DNA of 8,211 nt from Paracoccaceae bacterium (GTDB taxonomy: Bacteria > Pseudomonadota > Alphaproteobacteria > Rhodobacterales > Rhodobacteraceae): the NCBI GenBank assembly GCA_007134405.1, contig SLKW01000475.1, positions 1 through 8,211 on the forward strand. The letters run 5' to 3'. The notes beneath the pieces were generated by a model that was not told the DNA's origin, did no database searches, and was given only the letters and a program-made list of their open reading frames with translations. Made by a program: the position numbers and the translations under genes. Below are positions 1-5,994 of this stretch, one piece after another. Within the stretch, counting starts at the first letter, position 1. Each line of letters opens with the position of its first letter.

Positions 1-459
1 ACCATTGGCAGTTTCCATACCGACAGCACCGCCTCGAACGTCATTGCGAACGAGGTGATCTTGAAGGGAACCGTCCGGTGCCTTGATGAAGGTTTGCGCG
101 ACATGGCCGAGGAGCGGATCAAGGCGCTCGTCTCCGCCACGGCGCTGGCCTATGGTGCAAGCGCCTCGATCCATTACGAGCGCGGCTATCCAGTCACGGT
201 TAACGCAGCCCAAAATGCCGAATACGCCGCCGTGGCGGCCGAAGCCGTCGCTGGCCACGTGGACCGCCAGGCGCGCCCGATCATGCCGGCCGAGGACTTT
301 TCGTTCATGCTGCAGGAACGGCCCGGCGCCTACATCTTCCTCGGCAACGGCGACTCGGCCCAGTGCCACCACCCTGCCTATGACTTCAACGACGCCATCA
401 TACCTGCCGGCAGCAGCTGGTTCGCCACGCTCGCCGAACAGCGCATGCCCCTCAGCTGA
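1..459 (+). CDS. M20-family (M20D) amidohydrolase, C-terminal part; 5' end outside window
   Basis: The open frame runs in from base 1 to a TGA at 457-459, giving 152 residues with the start codon outside the window. The GTG at 55 is internal: the translation upstream of it (TIGSFHTDSTASNVIANE) aligns with the same region of the complete gene next door. The fragment covers the end of the dimerisation domain and the C-terminal catalytic half. It has the acidic EDF motif around base 292 and the HHPxYDF segment around bases 367-384, whose second His is the last metal ligand in hippurate/IAA-amino-acid hydrolases. By eye about half of its residues match the downstream paralogue. Differences include PAEDF for GGEDF and GSSW for GCSW. 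The family hydrolyses N-acyl amino acids or related amides in the cytoplasm using a dinuclear metal centre. The true substrate cannot be told. It is probably co-transcribed with the next gene. Family assignment is secure; the N-terminal metal ligands cannot be checked here. Confidence 0.93.
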   Translation, partial: TIGSFHTDSTASNVIANEVILKGTVRCLDEGLRDMAEERIKALVSATALAYGASASIHYERGYPVTVNAAQNAEYAAVAAEAVAGHVDRQARPIMPAEDFSFMLQERPGAYIFLGNGDSAQCHHPAYDFNDAIIPAGSSWFATLAEQRMPLS

Positions 460-473
460 CGAAAGGACCGATC

Positions 474-1637
474 ATGCCCGTCAAGAACCGCTTCGCAGAA
501 CTGCTGCCCGAAATCACCGCCTGGAGGCGCGATTTTCACGAACACCCCGAGCTGCTTTATGATGTCCACCGCACCGCTGGGATCGTCGCCGAGAAGCTGC
601 GCGAATTCGGCTGCGACGAGGTGGTCGAAGGGATCGGGAAGACCGGTGTCGTGGGCGTGATCCGCGGCAAGGCGGATGGTTCGGGCAAGGTCATCGGGCT
701 CCGGGCCGACATGGATGCGCTGCCGATCCAGGAAAAGACCGGCTCGGCTCATGCGTCGAAAACGCCCGGCAAGATGCACGCCTGCGGCCATGACGGGCAT
801 ACCGCGATGCTGCTGGGCGCTGCAAAATACCTGGCCGAGACGCGCAATTTCGACGGCACCGCAGTGGTGATCTTCCAGCCTGCCGAGGAAGGCGGTGCAG
901 GTGGGCGCGCGATGTGCGAGGACGGGATGATGGAGCGCTTCGGCATCCAGGAAGTCTACGGGATGCACAACATGCCCGGCTTGCCGCTGGGAACCTTCGC
1001 CATCCGTGACGGCGCCTTCTTCGCCGCGACCGATACCTTCACCATTCATGTCGAAGGGCTGGGCGGCCATGCCGCGAAACCGCACGAGACGGTCGATACG
1101 ACCGTGGTTGCCGCCCAGATTGTGACCGCGCTGCAGACTGTCGTCAGCCGCAACCACGATCCGGTCAAGAACCTCGTCGTCTCGGTCACCTCGTTTCAGA
1201 CCGAATCGCAGGCCTTCAACGTCATCCCGCAACGGGTCGAGTTGCGCGGGACCGTGCGCACGATGGACCCCGAGACGCGCAGCCTGGCCGAGACGCGGAT
1301 CAAGGCGCTTGCCACGGGTGTCGCCGGGGCTTTCGGCGCGACAGCGCAGGTCGACTACAAGCGCGGCTATCCGGTGATGGTGAACACCCCCGAGCAGACC
1401 GCCTTCGCGGCCGAGGTGGCCGCCAAGGTCGCCGGTTCGTGCAAGCCGGCACCGCTGGTGATGGGTGGCGAGGATTTCGCCTACATGCTCGAGGAACGTC
1501 CCGGCGCCTATATCCTCGTCGGCAACGGGGACACGGCGCAGGTTCACCATCCAGAGTACGATTTCGACGACGATGCGATCCCCGCCGGCTGCAGCTGGTG
1601 GGCGGGCATCGTCGAGGAACGCATGCCGGCGGCCTGA
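474..1637 (+). CDS. M20-family (M20D) amidohydrolase, hippurate hydrolase-like
   Basis: A complete 387-residue protein, the normal length for bacterial hippurate hydrolase/N-acyl-L-amino-acid amidohydrolases. Visible motifs are RADMDALP (77-84), HACGHDGHT (102-110), QPAEEG (135-140), MHNMPG (164-169), GGHA in the lid/dimerisation domain (197-200), GGEDF (331-335) and HHPEYDF (358-364). From the family pattern the likely metal ligands are C104, H106, E139, H165 and H359, with E138 as the general base; all are present. No signal peptide is seen, so the enzyme is cytoplasmic. The ATG at 474 is supported by AAAGGA at 462-467, six bases upstream. The gene lies 14 bp after its truncated paralogue and probably shares its transcript, ending at the hairpin at 1675-1701. 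The expected reaction is hydrolysis of an N-acyl or N-aroyl amino acid to acid plus amino acid. Indole-acetyl-amino acids, N-acetyl-diaminopimelate-like or hydantoin-derived substrates are also possible. Confidence 0.95.
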   Translation: MPVKNRFAELLPEITAWRRDFHEHPELLYDVHRTAGIVAEKLREFGCDEVVEGIGKTGVVGVIRGKADGSGKVIGLRADMDALPIQEKTGSAHASKTPGKMHACGHDGHTAMLLGAAKYLAETRNFDGTAVVIFQPAEEGGAGGRAMCEDGMMERFGIQEVYGMHNMPGLPLGTFAIRDGAFFAATDTFTIHVEGLGGHAAKPHETVDTTVVAAQIVTALQTVVSRNHDPVKNLVVSVTSFQTESQAFNVIPQRVELRGTVRTMDPETRSLAETRIKALATGVAGAFGATAQVDYKRGYPVMVNTPEQTAFAAEVAAKVAGSCKPAPLVMGGEDFAYMLEERPGAYILVGNGDTAQVHHPEYDFDDDAIPAGCSWWAGIVEERMPAA

Positions 1638-1674
1638 ACCCAGAGGCATCGCCGCGCGCGGCATTGAACACTGA

Positions 1675-1701
1675 AAAACGCGCCCGGGCAGGGCGCGTTT
1701 T
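1675..1701. terminator. Bidirectional intrinsic terminator between convergent genes
   Basis: A perfect 11-bp inverted repeat, AAAACGCGCCC (1675-1685) and GGGCGCGTTTT (1691-1701), encloses a 5-base loop GGGCA. The stem has a G+C core flanked by an A run on the left and a T run on the right, so it gives a U-tract on either strand. It lies 37 bp after the stop of the M20 gene on the plus strand. It also lies 24 bp after the stop of the M15 gene on the minus strand, fitting a shared terminator for two converging transcripts. Confidence 0.85.
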
Positions 1702-1725
1702 GCGTCTGCGGGCGGTGCGGACGGG

Positions 1726-2403
1726 TCAGCGCCGCAAGGCTTTCCAGTCGCTGATCCGAGCCCGCACGACGACCGCGATCCCGACAAGAGCCACGGCCAG
1801 CAGCATCCAGCGCGCCGCATCGAGATGCGCGAGCCAGAGCGGAGCCTCGGCCAACCCGTCCTGAGCCAGCTCCGACGCGCCCGCCGTGACCACCGCCACC
1901 CCCGCTGCCCCGGCGCCCGCAAGCGTCCGGCTGCCGGCCAGGTTCGGTCTGCGCGGTGGCGCTTCGGGCGCGAACGGGGTGGCGCGGCGGGGGAACGGGT
2001 CGCCCCAGATCGCGGCCTCCGAGGCGGGGCGCGCATCGATATGCACGAAGCCCTGGTGCGGATAGGTGCCGATCCCGTGGAAGCCCACGGCGCGGGCCTG
2101 GGCGATGAAGGCCTCGGGGTCGTGGTTGTCCATCCGCACGTCGAAGGCGATTCCCTCTAGGTGGCGCGAGCGCGGCGCGCCGCCGACGCGGGCGTTGTGC
2201 GCCGGGCTGCGATAGGCCGAGGTGATGATCATCGGCTTGCCCAGCCGGTTGCGCAGCGATTGCAGCATGTCCAGCGCGCGCGGATCGACGACCAGCGCGC
2301 CGGTGCCGCGGCAGGCCAGTTCCTGGGGCGAGAAATTGGGCCAGCGCCAGCTTGTCACCGGCACGTCGGTTGCGCGCGCATAGGCGCGGGTGGAAAGGGT
2401 CAT
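1726..2403 (-). CDS. M15-family peptidoglycan peptidase with C-terminal membrane tail (endolysin-like)
   Basis: A 225-residue protein. Residues about 18-125 form a Peptidase_M15_3-type D-Ala-D-Ala carboxypeptidase/L,D-endopeptidase fold. It shows the SxHxxGxAxD motif at 79-88 (likely zinc ligands H81 and D88) and GFVHIDAR at 118-125 (third ligand H121). A Pro/Arg-rich linker (about 136-155) follows, then a small-residue hydrophobic stretch (about 160-176) and a clear membrane segment (about 199-213), ending in a basic tail (RARISDWKALRR). There is no N-terminal signal peptide. The ATG at 2403-2401 has GAGGA five bases upstream (2413-2409 on the minus strand). The family cleaves peptidoglycan stem peptides. 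A lysin domain followed by a short hydrophobic hairpin and basic end resembles phage or gene-transfer-agent lysis proteins of Rhodobacterales, so it may be a domesticated endolysin-holin fusion. No other phage gene is nearby. Peptidase call is strong; the lysis role is inferred. Confidence 0.88.
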   Translation of the reverse strand: MTLSTRAYARATDVPVTSWRWPNFSPQELACRGTGALVVDPRALDMLQSLRNRLGKPMIITSAYRSPAHNARVGGAPRSRHLEGIAFDVRMDNHDPEAFIAQARAVGFHGIGTYPHQGFVHIDARPASEAAIWGDPFPRRATPFAPEAPPRRPNLAGSRTLAGAGAAGVAVVTAGASELAQDGLAEAPLWLAHLDAARWMLLAVALVGIAVVVRARISDWKALRR

Positions 2404-2425
2404 GACAGTCCTCGCATCGTTACGG

Positions 2426-2469
2426 GGTTGGCCGCAGGATGCCCGCGCGGGGTTGCCCGGCGGTTGCCC
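2426..2469. repeat. Short direct repeats GGTTGCCC upstream of the M15 gene
   Basis: Two exact copies of GGTTGCCC (2451-2458 and 2462-2469) start 11 bp apart, about one helical turn. A third near-copy, GGTTGGCC, lies at 2426-2433. They sit in the divergent gap between the M15 gene and the lipoprotein gene. They could be an operator, but in DNA this rich in G+C a chance origin is quite possible. Confidence 0.3.
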
Positions 2470-2515
2470 CTCCGTACGCTGCTTGCCGCACCGCTCGGCA
2501 TTCCCCGACTGTGAA

Positions 2516-2543
2516 TTGCGGGGGCCGCGAAAACCGCTATGGT
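2516..2543 (+). promoter_or_regulatory. Probable sigma70-type promoter of the small lipoprotein-like gene
   Basis: TTGCGG (2516-2521) and TATGGT (2538-2543) are separated by 16 bp, placing the start of transcription near 2550 and leaving a leader of about 20 bases before the ATG at 2570. The arrangement matches those found before the next two plus-strand genes, which raises confidence in all three. Confidence 0.45.
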
Positions 2544-2569
2544 GCGCCCGAGTCGCCCCGGACCCTCAC

Positions 2570-2956
2570 ATGCGCGTCTTTCCGCTTCATTCCCTTGTCG
2601 CCCTCGCCCTCGCCCTGTTCGCCGCCTGCGCCAATCCGCGCGCCGCTTGCGTGGAAAATGCCATGCGCGACGTGCGCGTCCTCGAGGAACTCATCGCCGA
2701 GACCGAGCGGAACCTCGACTGGGGCTATGCTCTGCAGGCCGAACCCACGGTGCGCACCGCCGTCAGCCTCTGCCTGACGCCCGCCAATCCGCTGGGCGTC
2801 TGCACCACCACCCGCAGCGATGTCCGCGAGCGCCCGGTCGCGATCGACATGGCGGCCGAGCGTCGCAAGCTGCGGCAATTGCGCGAGCGCGAGGCCGAAC
2901 TGCGCGAGCGCGCGCGGCTCGAGGTCATGGCCTGCGAGGCCCGCTTCGCCGGTTAG
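2570..2956 (+). CDS. Small exported lipoprotein-like protein of unknown function
   Basis: The encoded protein has 128 residues. Residues 1-20 form a signal sequence: MRVFPLH, a hydrophobic run LVALALALFAA, then Cys20. LFAAC resembles a lipobox, though Phe at -3 is not ideal, so ordinary signal peptidase I cleavage is an alternative. The mature part has Cys at 27, 68, 78 and 122, which could form disulfides in the periplasm. It ends in a strongly charged, probably helical or coiled-coil stretch (about 93-125) full of Arg and Glu. The ATG at 2570 is chosen because it begins the signal sequence directly. The frame is open upstream to about 2390, but that part has no signal-like start and would overlap the neighbouring gene's 5' end. 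No clear Shine-Dalgarno sequence is seen. It resembles small uncharacterised lipoproteins of Rhodobacterales, but no function can be assigned. Confidence 0.75.
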   Translation: MRVFPLHSLVALALALFAACANPRAACVENAMRDVRVLEELIAETERNLDWGYALQAEPTVRTAVSLCLTPANPLGVCTTTRSDVRERPVAIDMAAERRKLRQLREREAELRERARLEVMACEARFAG

Positions 2957-2962
2957 ATGGCC

Positions 2963-2991
2963 TTCACCCCGCCCGGCGCATGCGCTAGCCT
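2963..2991 (+). promoter_or_regulatory. Probable promoter of the quinone oxidoreductase gene
   Basis: TTCACC (2963-2968) and TAGCCT (2986-2991) are separated by exactly 17 bp, placing the start near 2998, about 24 bases ahead of the ATG at 3022. The element begins seven bases after the stop of the upstream gene, so this gene can be transcribed independently of it. Confidence 0.5.
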
Positions 2992-3021
2992 CGCCGCGAC
3001 CAGGAACGGGGAGGTGAGGGA

Positions 3022-3996
3022 ATGGCGAAGACCGTGGTGATCCGCGCGCATGGCGGACCCGAGGTGCTGGAGATCGAGGACCGCGCGGTGGGCGCGCCCG
3101 GCAAGGGCGAGATTCGCATCCGGCACGATGCCTGTGGGCTCAACTTCATCGACATCTACCAGCGCGACGGCCTCTACCCGATGACGCTGCCGCACGCGCT
3201 GGGGATGGAAGCCGCCGGCGTGATCGAGGCGGTAGGCGAGGGGGTCGCGCACCTGAAGCCCGGCGACCGCGCCGCCTATGCCGCCCAGCCGCCCGGCGCC
3301 TATACCGAGGCGCGCGTCATGCCTGCCGCCCAGGTCTGCCCGCTGCCCGACGGAATCGATTTCGAGACCGGCGCGGCGATGATGCTCAAGGGGCTGACGG
3401 TCGAATATCTCTTTCACCGCACGGTGCCACTGAAGGCGGGGGACACCGTCCTCTTTCACGCAGCGGCCGGCGGGGTGGGGCTGATCGCCTGCCAATGGGC
3501 GCGCTCCGAAGGGATCAGGCTGATCGGTACCGCCGGGTCCGAGGAAAAGCGCGCGCTGGCAAAGGCGCACGGCGCCGATGCGGTCGTCGACTACAACGCC
3601 CCCGACTGGCCGGCGCAGGTGCGCGCGCTCACCGACGGGCGCGGGGTCGACGTGGTGATGGATTCGGTGGGCGCAGCGACCTTCGAGGGCTCGCTCGATT
3701 GCCTGCGGCCGCTGGGGATGATGATCTCTTTCGGCAATGCCTCGGGCCCGGTGCCGCCGGTCAATCTGGCGACCCTTGCCGCCAAGGGCTCGCTGCAGAT
3801 CACGCGCCCGACGCTCTTCACCCATATCGCCGAGCACGACCGCTGCCAGCAGATGGCGCAGCACCTCTTCGATAAGGTCGGCTCGGGGGCGGTGCAGATC
3901 CGCATCGACCAGCGCTTCCCGCTCGCCGAGGTGGCCGAGGCGCATCGTGCGCTCGCGTCCCGGAAGACAACCGGCTCGACCGTTCTGCTGCCCTGA
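3022..3996 (+). CDS. qor: Zinc-independent quinone oxidoreductase (zeta-crystallin-type MDR family)
   Basis: A 324-residue protein, the standard length for NADPH:quinone reductases of the medium-chain dehydrogenase/reductase superfamily. The N-terminal GroES-like domain has NFIDIYQRDGLYP (41-53) and GMEAAGVIEAVGEGV (61-75), typical of QOR proteins. The Rossmann domain has HAAAGGVG (146-153) as its dinucleotide-binding loop. The Cys/His/Asp ligands of zinc alcohol dehydrogenases are missing, as expected for this branch. The family passes electrons from NADPH to quinones or other electrophilic carbonyl compounds in the cytoplasm. The ATG at 3022 is supported by a strong GGGGAGGTGAGGG purine stretch (3008-3020) and matches the usual family N-terminus. 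It appears to have its own promoter and is followed by another independently promoted gene. The Qor family call is firm; the physiological substrate is unknown, and acryloyl/crotonyl-type enoyl reductases are related alternatives. Confidence 0.95.
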   Translation: MAKTVVIRAHGGPEVLEIEDRAVGAPGKGEIRIRHDACGLNFIDIYQRDGLYPMTLPHALGMEAAGVIEAVGEGVAHLKPGDRAAYAAQPPGAYTEARVMPAAQVCPLPDGIDFETGAAMMLKGLTVEYLFHRTVPLKAGDTVLFHAAAGGVGLIACQWARSEGIRLIGTAGSEEKRALAKAHGADAVVDYNAPDWPAQVRALTDGRGVDVVMDSVGAATFEGSLDCLRPLGMMISFGNASGPVPPVNLATLAAKGSLQITRPTLFTHIAEHDRCQQMAQHLFDKVGSGAVQIRIDQRFPLAEVAEAHRALASRKTTGSTVLLP

Positions 3997-4003
3997 GGGG
4001 CAG
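3988..4003 (+). terminator. Hairpin across the qor stop codon, possible weak terminator
   Basis: CTGCCC (3988-3993) and GGGCAG (3998-4003) form a perfect 6-bp stem with a TGAG loop that contains the stop codon (3994-3996). No T-tract follows, so simple intrinsic termination is doubtful. It may slow polymerase or protect the mRNA 3' end. Confidence 0.3.
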
Positions 4004-4025
4004 GGGGCGCTGACGGCCCTCGGAC

Positions 4026-4054
4026 TTGCGGCCGCCTGTCCGGGTGCCTAGCTT
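4026..4054 (+). promoter_or_regulatory. Probable promoter of the LLM monooxygenase gene
   Basis: TTGCGG (4026-4031) and TAGCTT (4049-4054) are separated by exactly 17 bp. Transcription would begin near 4061, directly ahead of the AGGAGG ribosome-binding site at 4062-4067, giving a leader of only about 13 bases. The layout matches the elements at 2516-2543 and 2963-2991. Confidence 0.5.
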
Positions 4055-4073
4055 GCCCGGCAGGAGGCCCTTC

Positions 4074-5078
4074 ATGCAGCACTTTTCCCTGCTCGATCTG
4101 TCGCCGGTGCCCGAGGGCGCCACCGTCGCCGAGGCGCTGGCCAACACGACCGACCTCGCGCGTCATGCCGAGGCGTTGGGATTCCATCGCTTCTGGTTGG
4201 CCGAGCATCACAACATGCCCGGCATCGCCAGCGCCGCCACCGCCGTGGTGATCGGCCATGTCGCCGCCGCGACCCGGCGCATCCGCGTTGGCGCGGGCGG
4301 GATCATGCTGCCCAACCACGCGCCCCTGATGGTGGCCGAGGCCTTCGGCACGCTCGCCACGCTGCATCCGGGGCGGATCGACCTGGGTCTCGGCCGCGCG
4401 CCCGGCACCGACCCGGCCACCGCCCGCGCCCTGCGCCGCCACATGGTGCAGGAGGACCGTTTCCCGCAGGACGTGGCCGAACTTCTGGCCTATCTCGACG
4501 ACATGCCCGAGACCGCGCCCGTCCGCGCCATCCCCGGCGCCGGCACGCATGTGCCGGTCTGGATCCTGGGCTCCAGCCTCTATGGCGCGCAACTGGCGGC
4601 CTATCTGGGGTTGCCCTATGCCTTCGCCTCGCATTTCGCGCCGATGATGCTCGAGCAGGCGCTGGCGATCTACCGGCAGGAGTTCCAGCCTTCGAAATGG
4701 CTGGCGCGGCCCTATGCGATGATCGCCGCCGGAGTCTGCGCGGCCGAGACCGACGAGGAGGCGCGCTTCCTGCGGTCTTCGCAACTGCTGGCCTTCGCCC
4801 GGCTGCGCACGGGCCGGCCCGGCAAACTGCCCCGGCCGCGCACCGATCTGTCGGCTGAAGTGCCGCCGCCGGTCATGGCGCAGGTCGAGCAGGCGCTGTC
4901 GGTCTCGGCCACCGGCGCGCCCGACAGCGTCGAGCGGCAGCTTGCCGGGCTGATCCGCCGCTACCGGCCTGACGAGCTGATGATCACCGGCATGATCCAC
5001 GACCACGCCGCGCGGCGCCGTTCGACCGCCATCGCCGCGGACGTGCTGAAGGCCCTGGAAACCCCCGCCGCGGCGTAG
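4074..5078 (+). CDS. LLM-class flavin-dependent oxidoreductase (luciferase-like, MsnO8/YhbW type)
   Basis: A 334-residue TIM-barrel flavin monooxygenase of the bacterial luciferase superfamily. Diagnostic stretches are [10 protein letters not shown] (6-15), [10 protein letters not shown] (41-50), [13 protein letters not shown] (72-84), [14 protein letters not shown] (100-113), WILGSS (163-168) and SHFAP (186-190). These match the group represented by E. coli YhbW and MsnO8-like proteins. The family uses reduced FMN, supplied by a separate reductase, and O2 to oxidise an organic substrate in the cytoplasm. The substrate for this group is mostly unknown. The ATG at 4074 is chosen because of the perfect AGGAGG (4062-4067) six bases upstream and because [11 protein letters not shown] is the normal start for the family. 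The frame is open back to a TTG at 4026, but that codon lies in the promoter. A linked flavin reductase is not seen. It ends convergently to the nitrilase gene. Confidence 0.94.
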   Translation: MQHFSLLDLSPVPEGATVAEALANTTDLARHAEALGFHRFWLAEHHNMPGIASAATAVVIGHVAAATRRIRVGAGGIMLPNHAPLMVAEAFGTLATLHPGRIDLGLGRAPGTDPATARALRRHMVQEDRFPQDVAELLAYLDDMPETAPVRAIPGAGTHVPVWILGSSLYGAQLAAYLGLPYAFASHFAPMMLEQALAIYRQEFQPSKWLARPYAMIAAGVCAAETDEEARFLRSSQLLAFARLRTGRPGKLPRPRTDLSAEVPPPVMAQVEQALSVSATGAPDSVERQLAGLIRRYRPDELMITGMIHDHAARRRSTAIAADVLKALETPAAA

Positions 5079-5108
5079 GGGGGCCGAAAACGACCGATTC
5101 TGGCGCCG

Positions 5109-5122
5109 GTCCAAATTTGGAC
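5109..5122. promoter_or_regulatory. Perfect 14-bp palindrome, operator-like
   Basis: GTCCAAATTTGGAC is identical to its own reverse complement over all 14 bases. It has the size and symmetry of a site for a dimeric repressor. Its right half also supplies TTGGAC (5117-5122), a fair -35 hexamer on the plus strand, with TAAGAA (5141-5146) 18 bp further on. The nearest gene starts are more than 850 bp away, so a normal promoter-operator role for a gene in this window is not evident. Confidence 0.45.
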
Positions 5123-5191
5123 AATCGACCAAGATATTGATAAGAAGTAATAAACGAGATTATACAACCGGATTTTAACCGGAGTTCCGCG

Positions 5192-5206
5192 GCCCCCCCG
5201 AGGGGC
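5192..5206 (-). terminator. G+C-rich hairpin after the nitrilase gene, weak terminator candidate
   Basis: GCCCC (5192-5196) and GGGGC (5202-5206) form a 5-bp stem with a 5-base loop, six bases beyond the nitrilase stop on the minus strand. No U-tract follows directly; the first T-rich bases on that strand come about 20 bases later. It may stall transcription, but it is much weaker than the hairpin at 1675-1701. Confidence 0.25.
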
Positions 5207-5211
5207 GCAAC

Positions 5212-5994
5212 TCAGGCGCCGTTCAAGCCGGCGAGATCGTGCAGATAGCAGCTCACGGCGCGCTCGGCTTCCAGCAGATCGAGGTCTAGGCGGGCGGTGA
5301 GCAGGGCGGGCTCGGTGCCCGCCTCGGCCAGGATCTCGCCGCGCGGGCCGCAGATGCGCGACAGGCCGACGAAGTCGAGCCCCGGCTCGCTTCCCGCGCG
5401 GTTCGCGTAGCCGACAAAGATCTGGTTCTCCAGCGCGCGGACCGGCACGATCAGCCGCGCGATGTGCTCCATCGGCGCCATGAGCGCCGTGGGGACGACG
5501 ACGAGATGCGCGCCGTCGCGGGCATAGGCGCGTATCAGTTCGGGAAATTCGACGTCGTAGCAGATCGCCACGCCCACTTTCAGGCCACCGGCCTTGAAAA
5601 CCAGGCCGGAATCACCTGGCGCGAAGAGCGCCTTTTCCCAAGCCCCGAAGGGCGTGCGCTTGTGGTAGCGGCCCAGCTCGGCGCCCGACGGGCCGAAGAC
5701 CACGGCGGAATTGCGCAGCCGCGCGCCCTCGTCCAGATGCGTGCCCATCACCAGCGTGAGGCCATGCGCGGCGGCGATCGCGCCGACCCGCGGCAGCGCC
5801 TCGGCGACCCAGGGCAGGGCGCCGAGCACGAGGTCGGGGATATGGTAGCCGGTGAGGTAACCTTCGGGGAAGACCAGCAGGTCGCTGCCCGCCGCGGCCG
5901 CGCGTGCGGCGATGCGCTCGGCCCCCACCAGCGTCGCCGCCACGTCGCCCGGCACCCCGGCGCCCTGCCAGAGGGAGAGTGTGATCCCGCTCAT
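5212..5994 (-). CDS. Carbon-nitrogen hydrolase (nitrilase superfamily amidase)
   Basis: A 260-residue protein, the usual length for a single nitrilase-superfamily domain. The Glu-Lys-Cys catalytic triad is visible: E44 in FPEGYLTGY (42-50), K112 in YHKRTPF (110-116) and C145 in ICYDVEFPE (144-152). The conserved structural Glu120 lies in WEKALFAPGD. The superfamily hydrolyses C-N bonds of amides, carbamoyl groups or nitriles in the cytoplasm through a cysteine acyl-enzyme. The sequence style fits aliphatic amidase/N-carbamoylputrescine amidase-like members better than true nitrilases. The ATG at 5994-5992 is chosen because it opens the domain exactly and overlaps the permease stop as ATGA; the frame is open further upstream only because it reads through the permease gene. 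It is the last gene of an ABC importer operon, so the likely role is cutting the imported compound or a product of it. The exact substrate is unknown. Confidence 0.93.
   Translation of the reverse strand: MSGITLSLWQGAGVPGDVAATLVGAERIAARAAAAGSDLLVFPEGYLTGYHIPDLVLGALPWVAEALPRVGAIAAAHGLTLVMGTHLDEGARLRNSAVVFGPSGAELGRYHKRTPFGAWEKALFAPGDSGLVFKAGGLKVGVAICYDVEFPELIRAYARDGAHLVVVPTALMAPMEHIARLIVPVRALENQIFVGYANRAGSEPGLDFVGLSRICGPRGEILAEAGTEPALLTARLDLDLLEAERAVSCYLHDLAGLNGA

Larger units (their letters stand above)
5079..5211. other. AT-rich convergent intergenic island
   Basis: Bases 5108-5180 are about 34% G+C (25 of 73 by count), against roughly two-thirds in the flanking genes. The stretch lies between the 3' ends of two converging genes. 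It carries TTGATA (5137-5142) and TATACA (5161-5166) with an 18-bp gap on the plus strand, and a perfect TATAAT on the minus strand (5164-5159) without a good -35. A direct repeat AACCGGA occurs at 5166-5172 and 5177-5183, separated by TTTT. No open reading frame of note and no convincing terminator with a U-tract were found. It could be an orphan regulatory site, a small RNA locus, or the remains of an insertion. Confidence 0.55.

Noticed and set aside
1651..1662. 12-bp palindrome GCCGCGCGCGGC after the M20 gene
   Set aside because: Self-complementary alternating G/C runs are common by chance in this DNA, and the true terminator lies just beyond it.
378..2036. A 552-codon open frame on the minus strand across the M20 gene
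   Set aside because: It is antisense to a gene with complete catalytic motifs, has Arg/His-rich low-complexity composition and matches no recognisable family. Long antisense frames are usual in G+C-rich DNA.
1726..2956. A prophage or integrated element around the M15 gene
   Set aside because: No integrase, structural, replication or att-like sequence is visible, and both neighbours are typical chromosomal genes.
4026..4073. TTG start giving a 16-residue N-terminal extension of the LLM protein
   Set aside because: The stretch holds the promoter hexamers and the ribosome-binding site. The ATG at 4074 has a perfect AGGAGG and begins the conserved family N-terminus.
3591..5132. A 513-codon open frame on the minus strand across the qor and LLM genes
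   Set aside because: It runs antisense to two clearly real genes, with Gly/Arg/His-biased composition and no motifs.
5137..5150. FNR/Dnr-like box TTGATAAGAAGTAA
   Set aside because: The left half fits TTGAT, but the right half matches only 3 of 5 bases of ATCAA, and no gene starts nearby.
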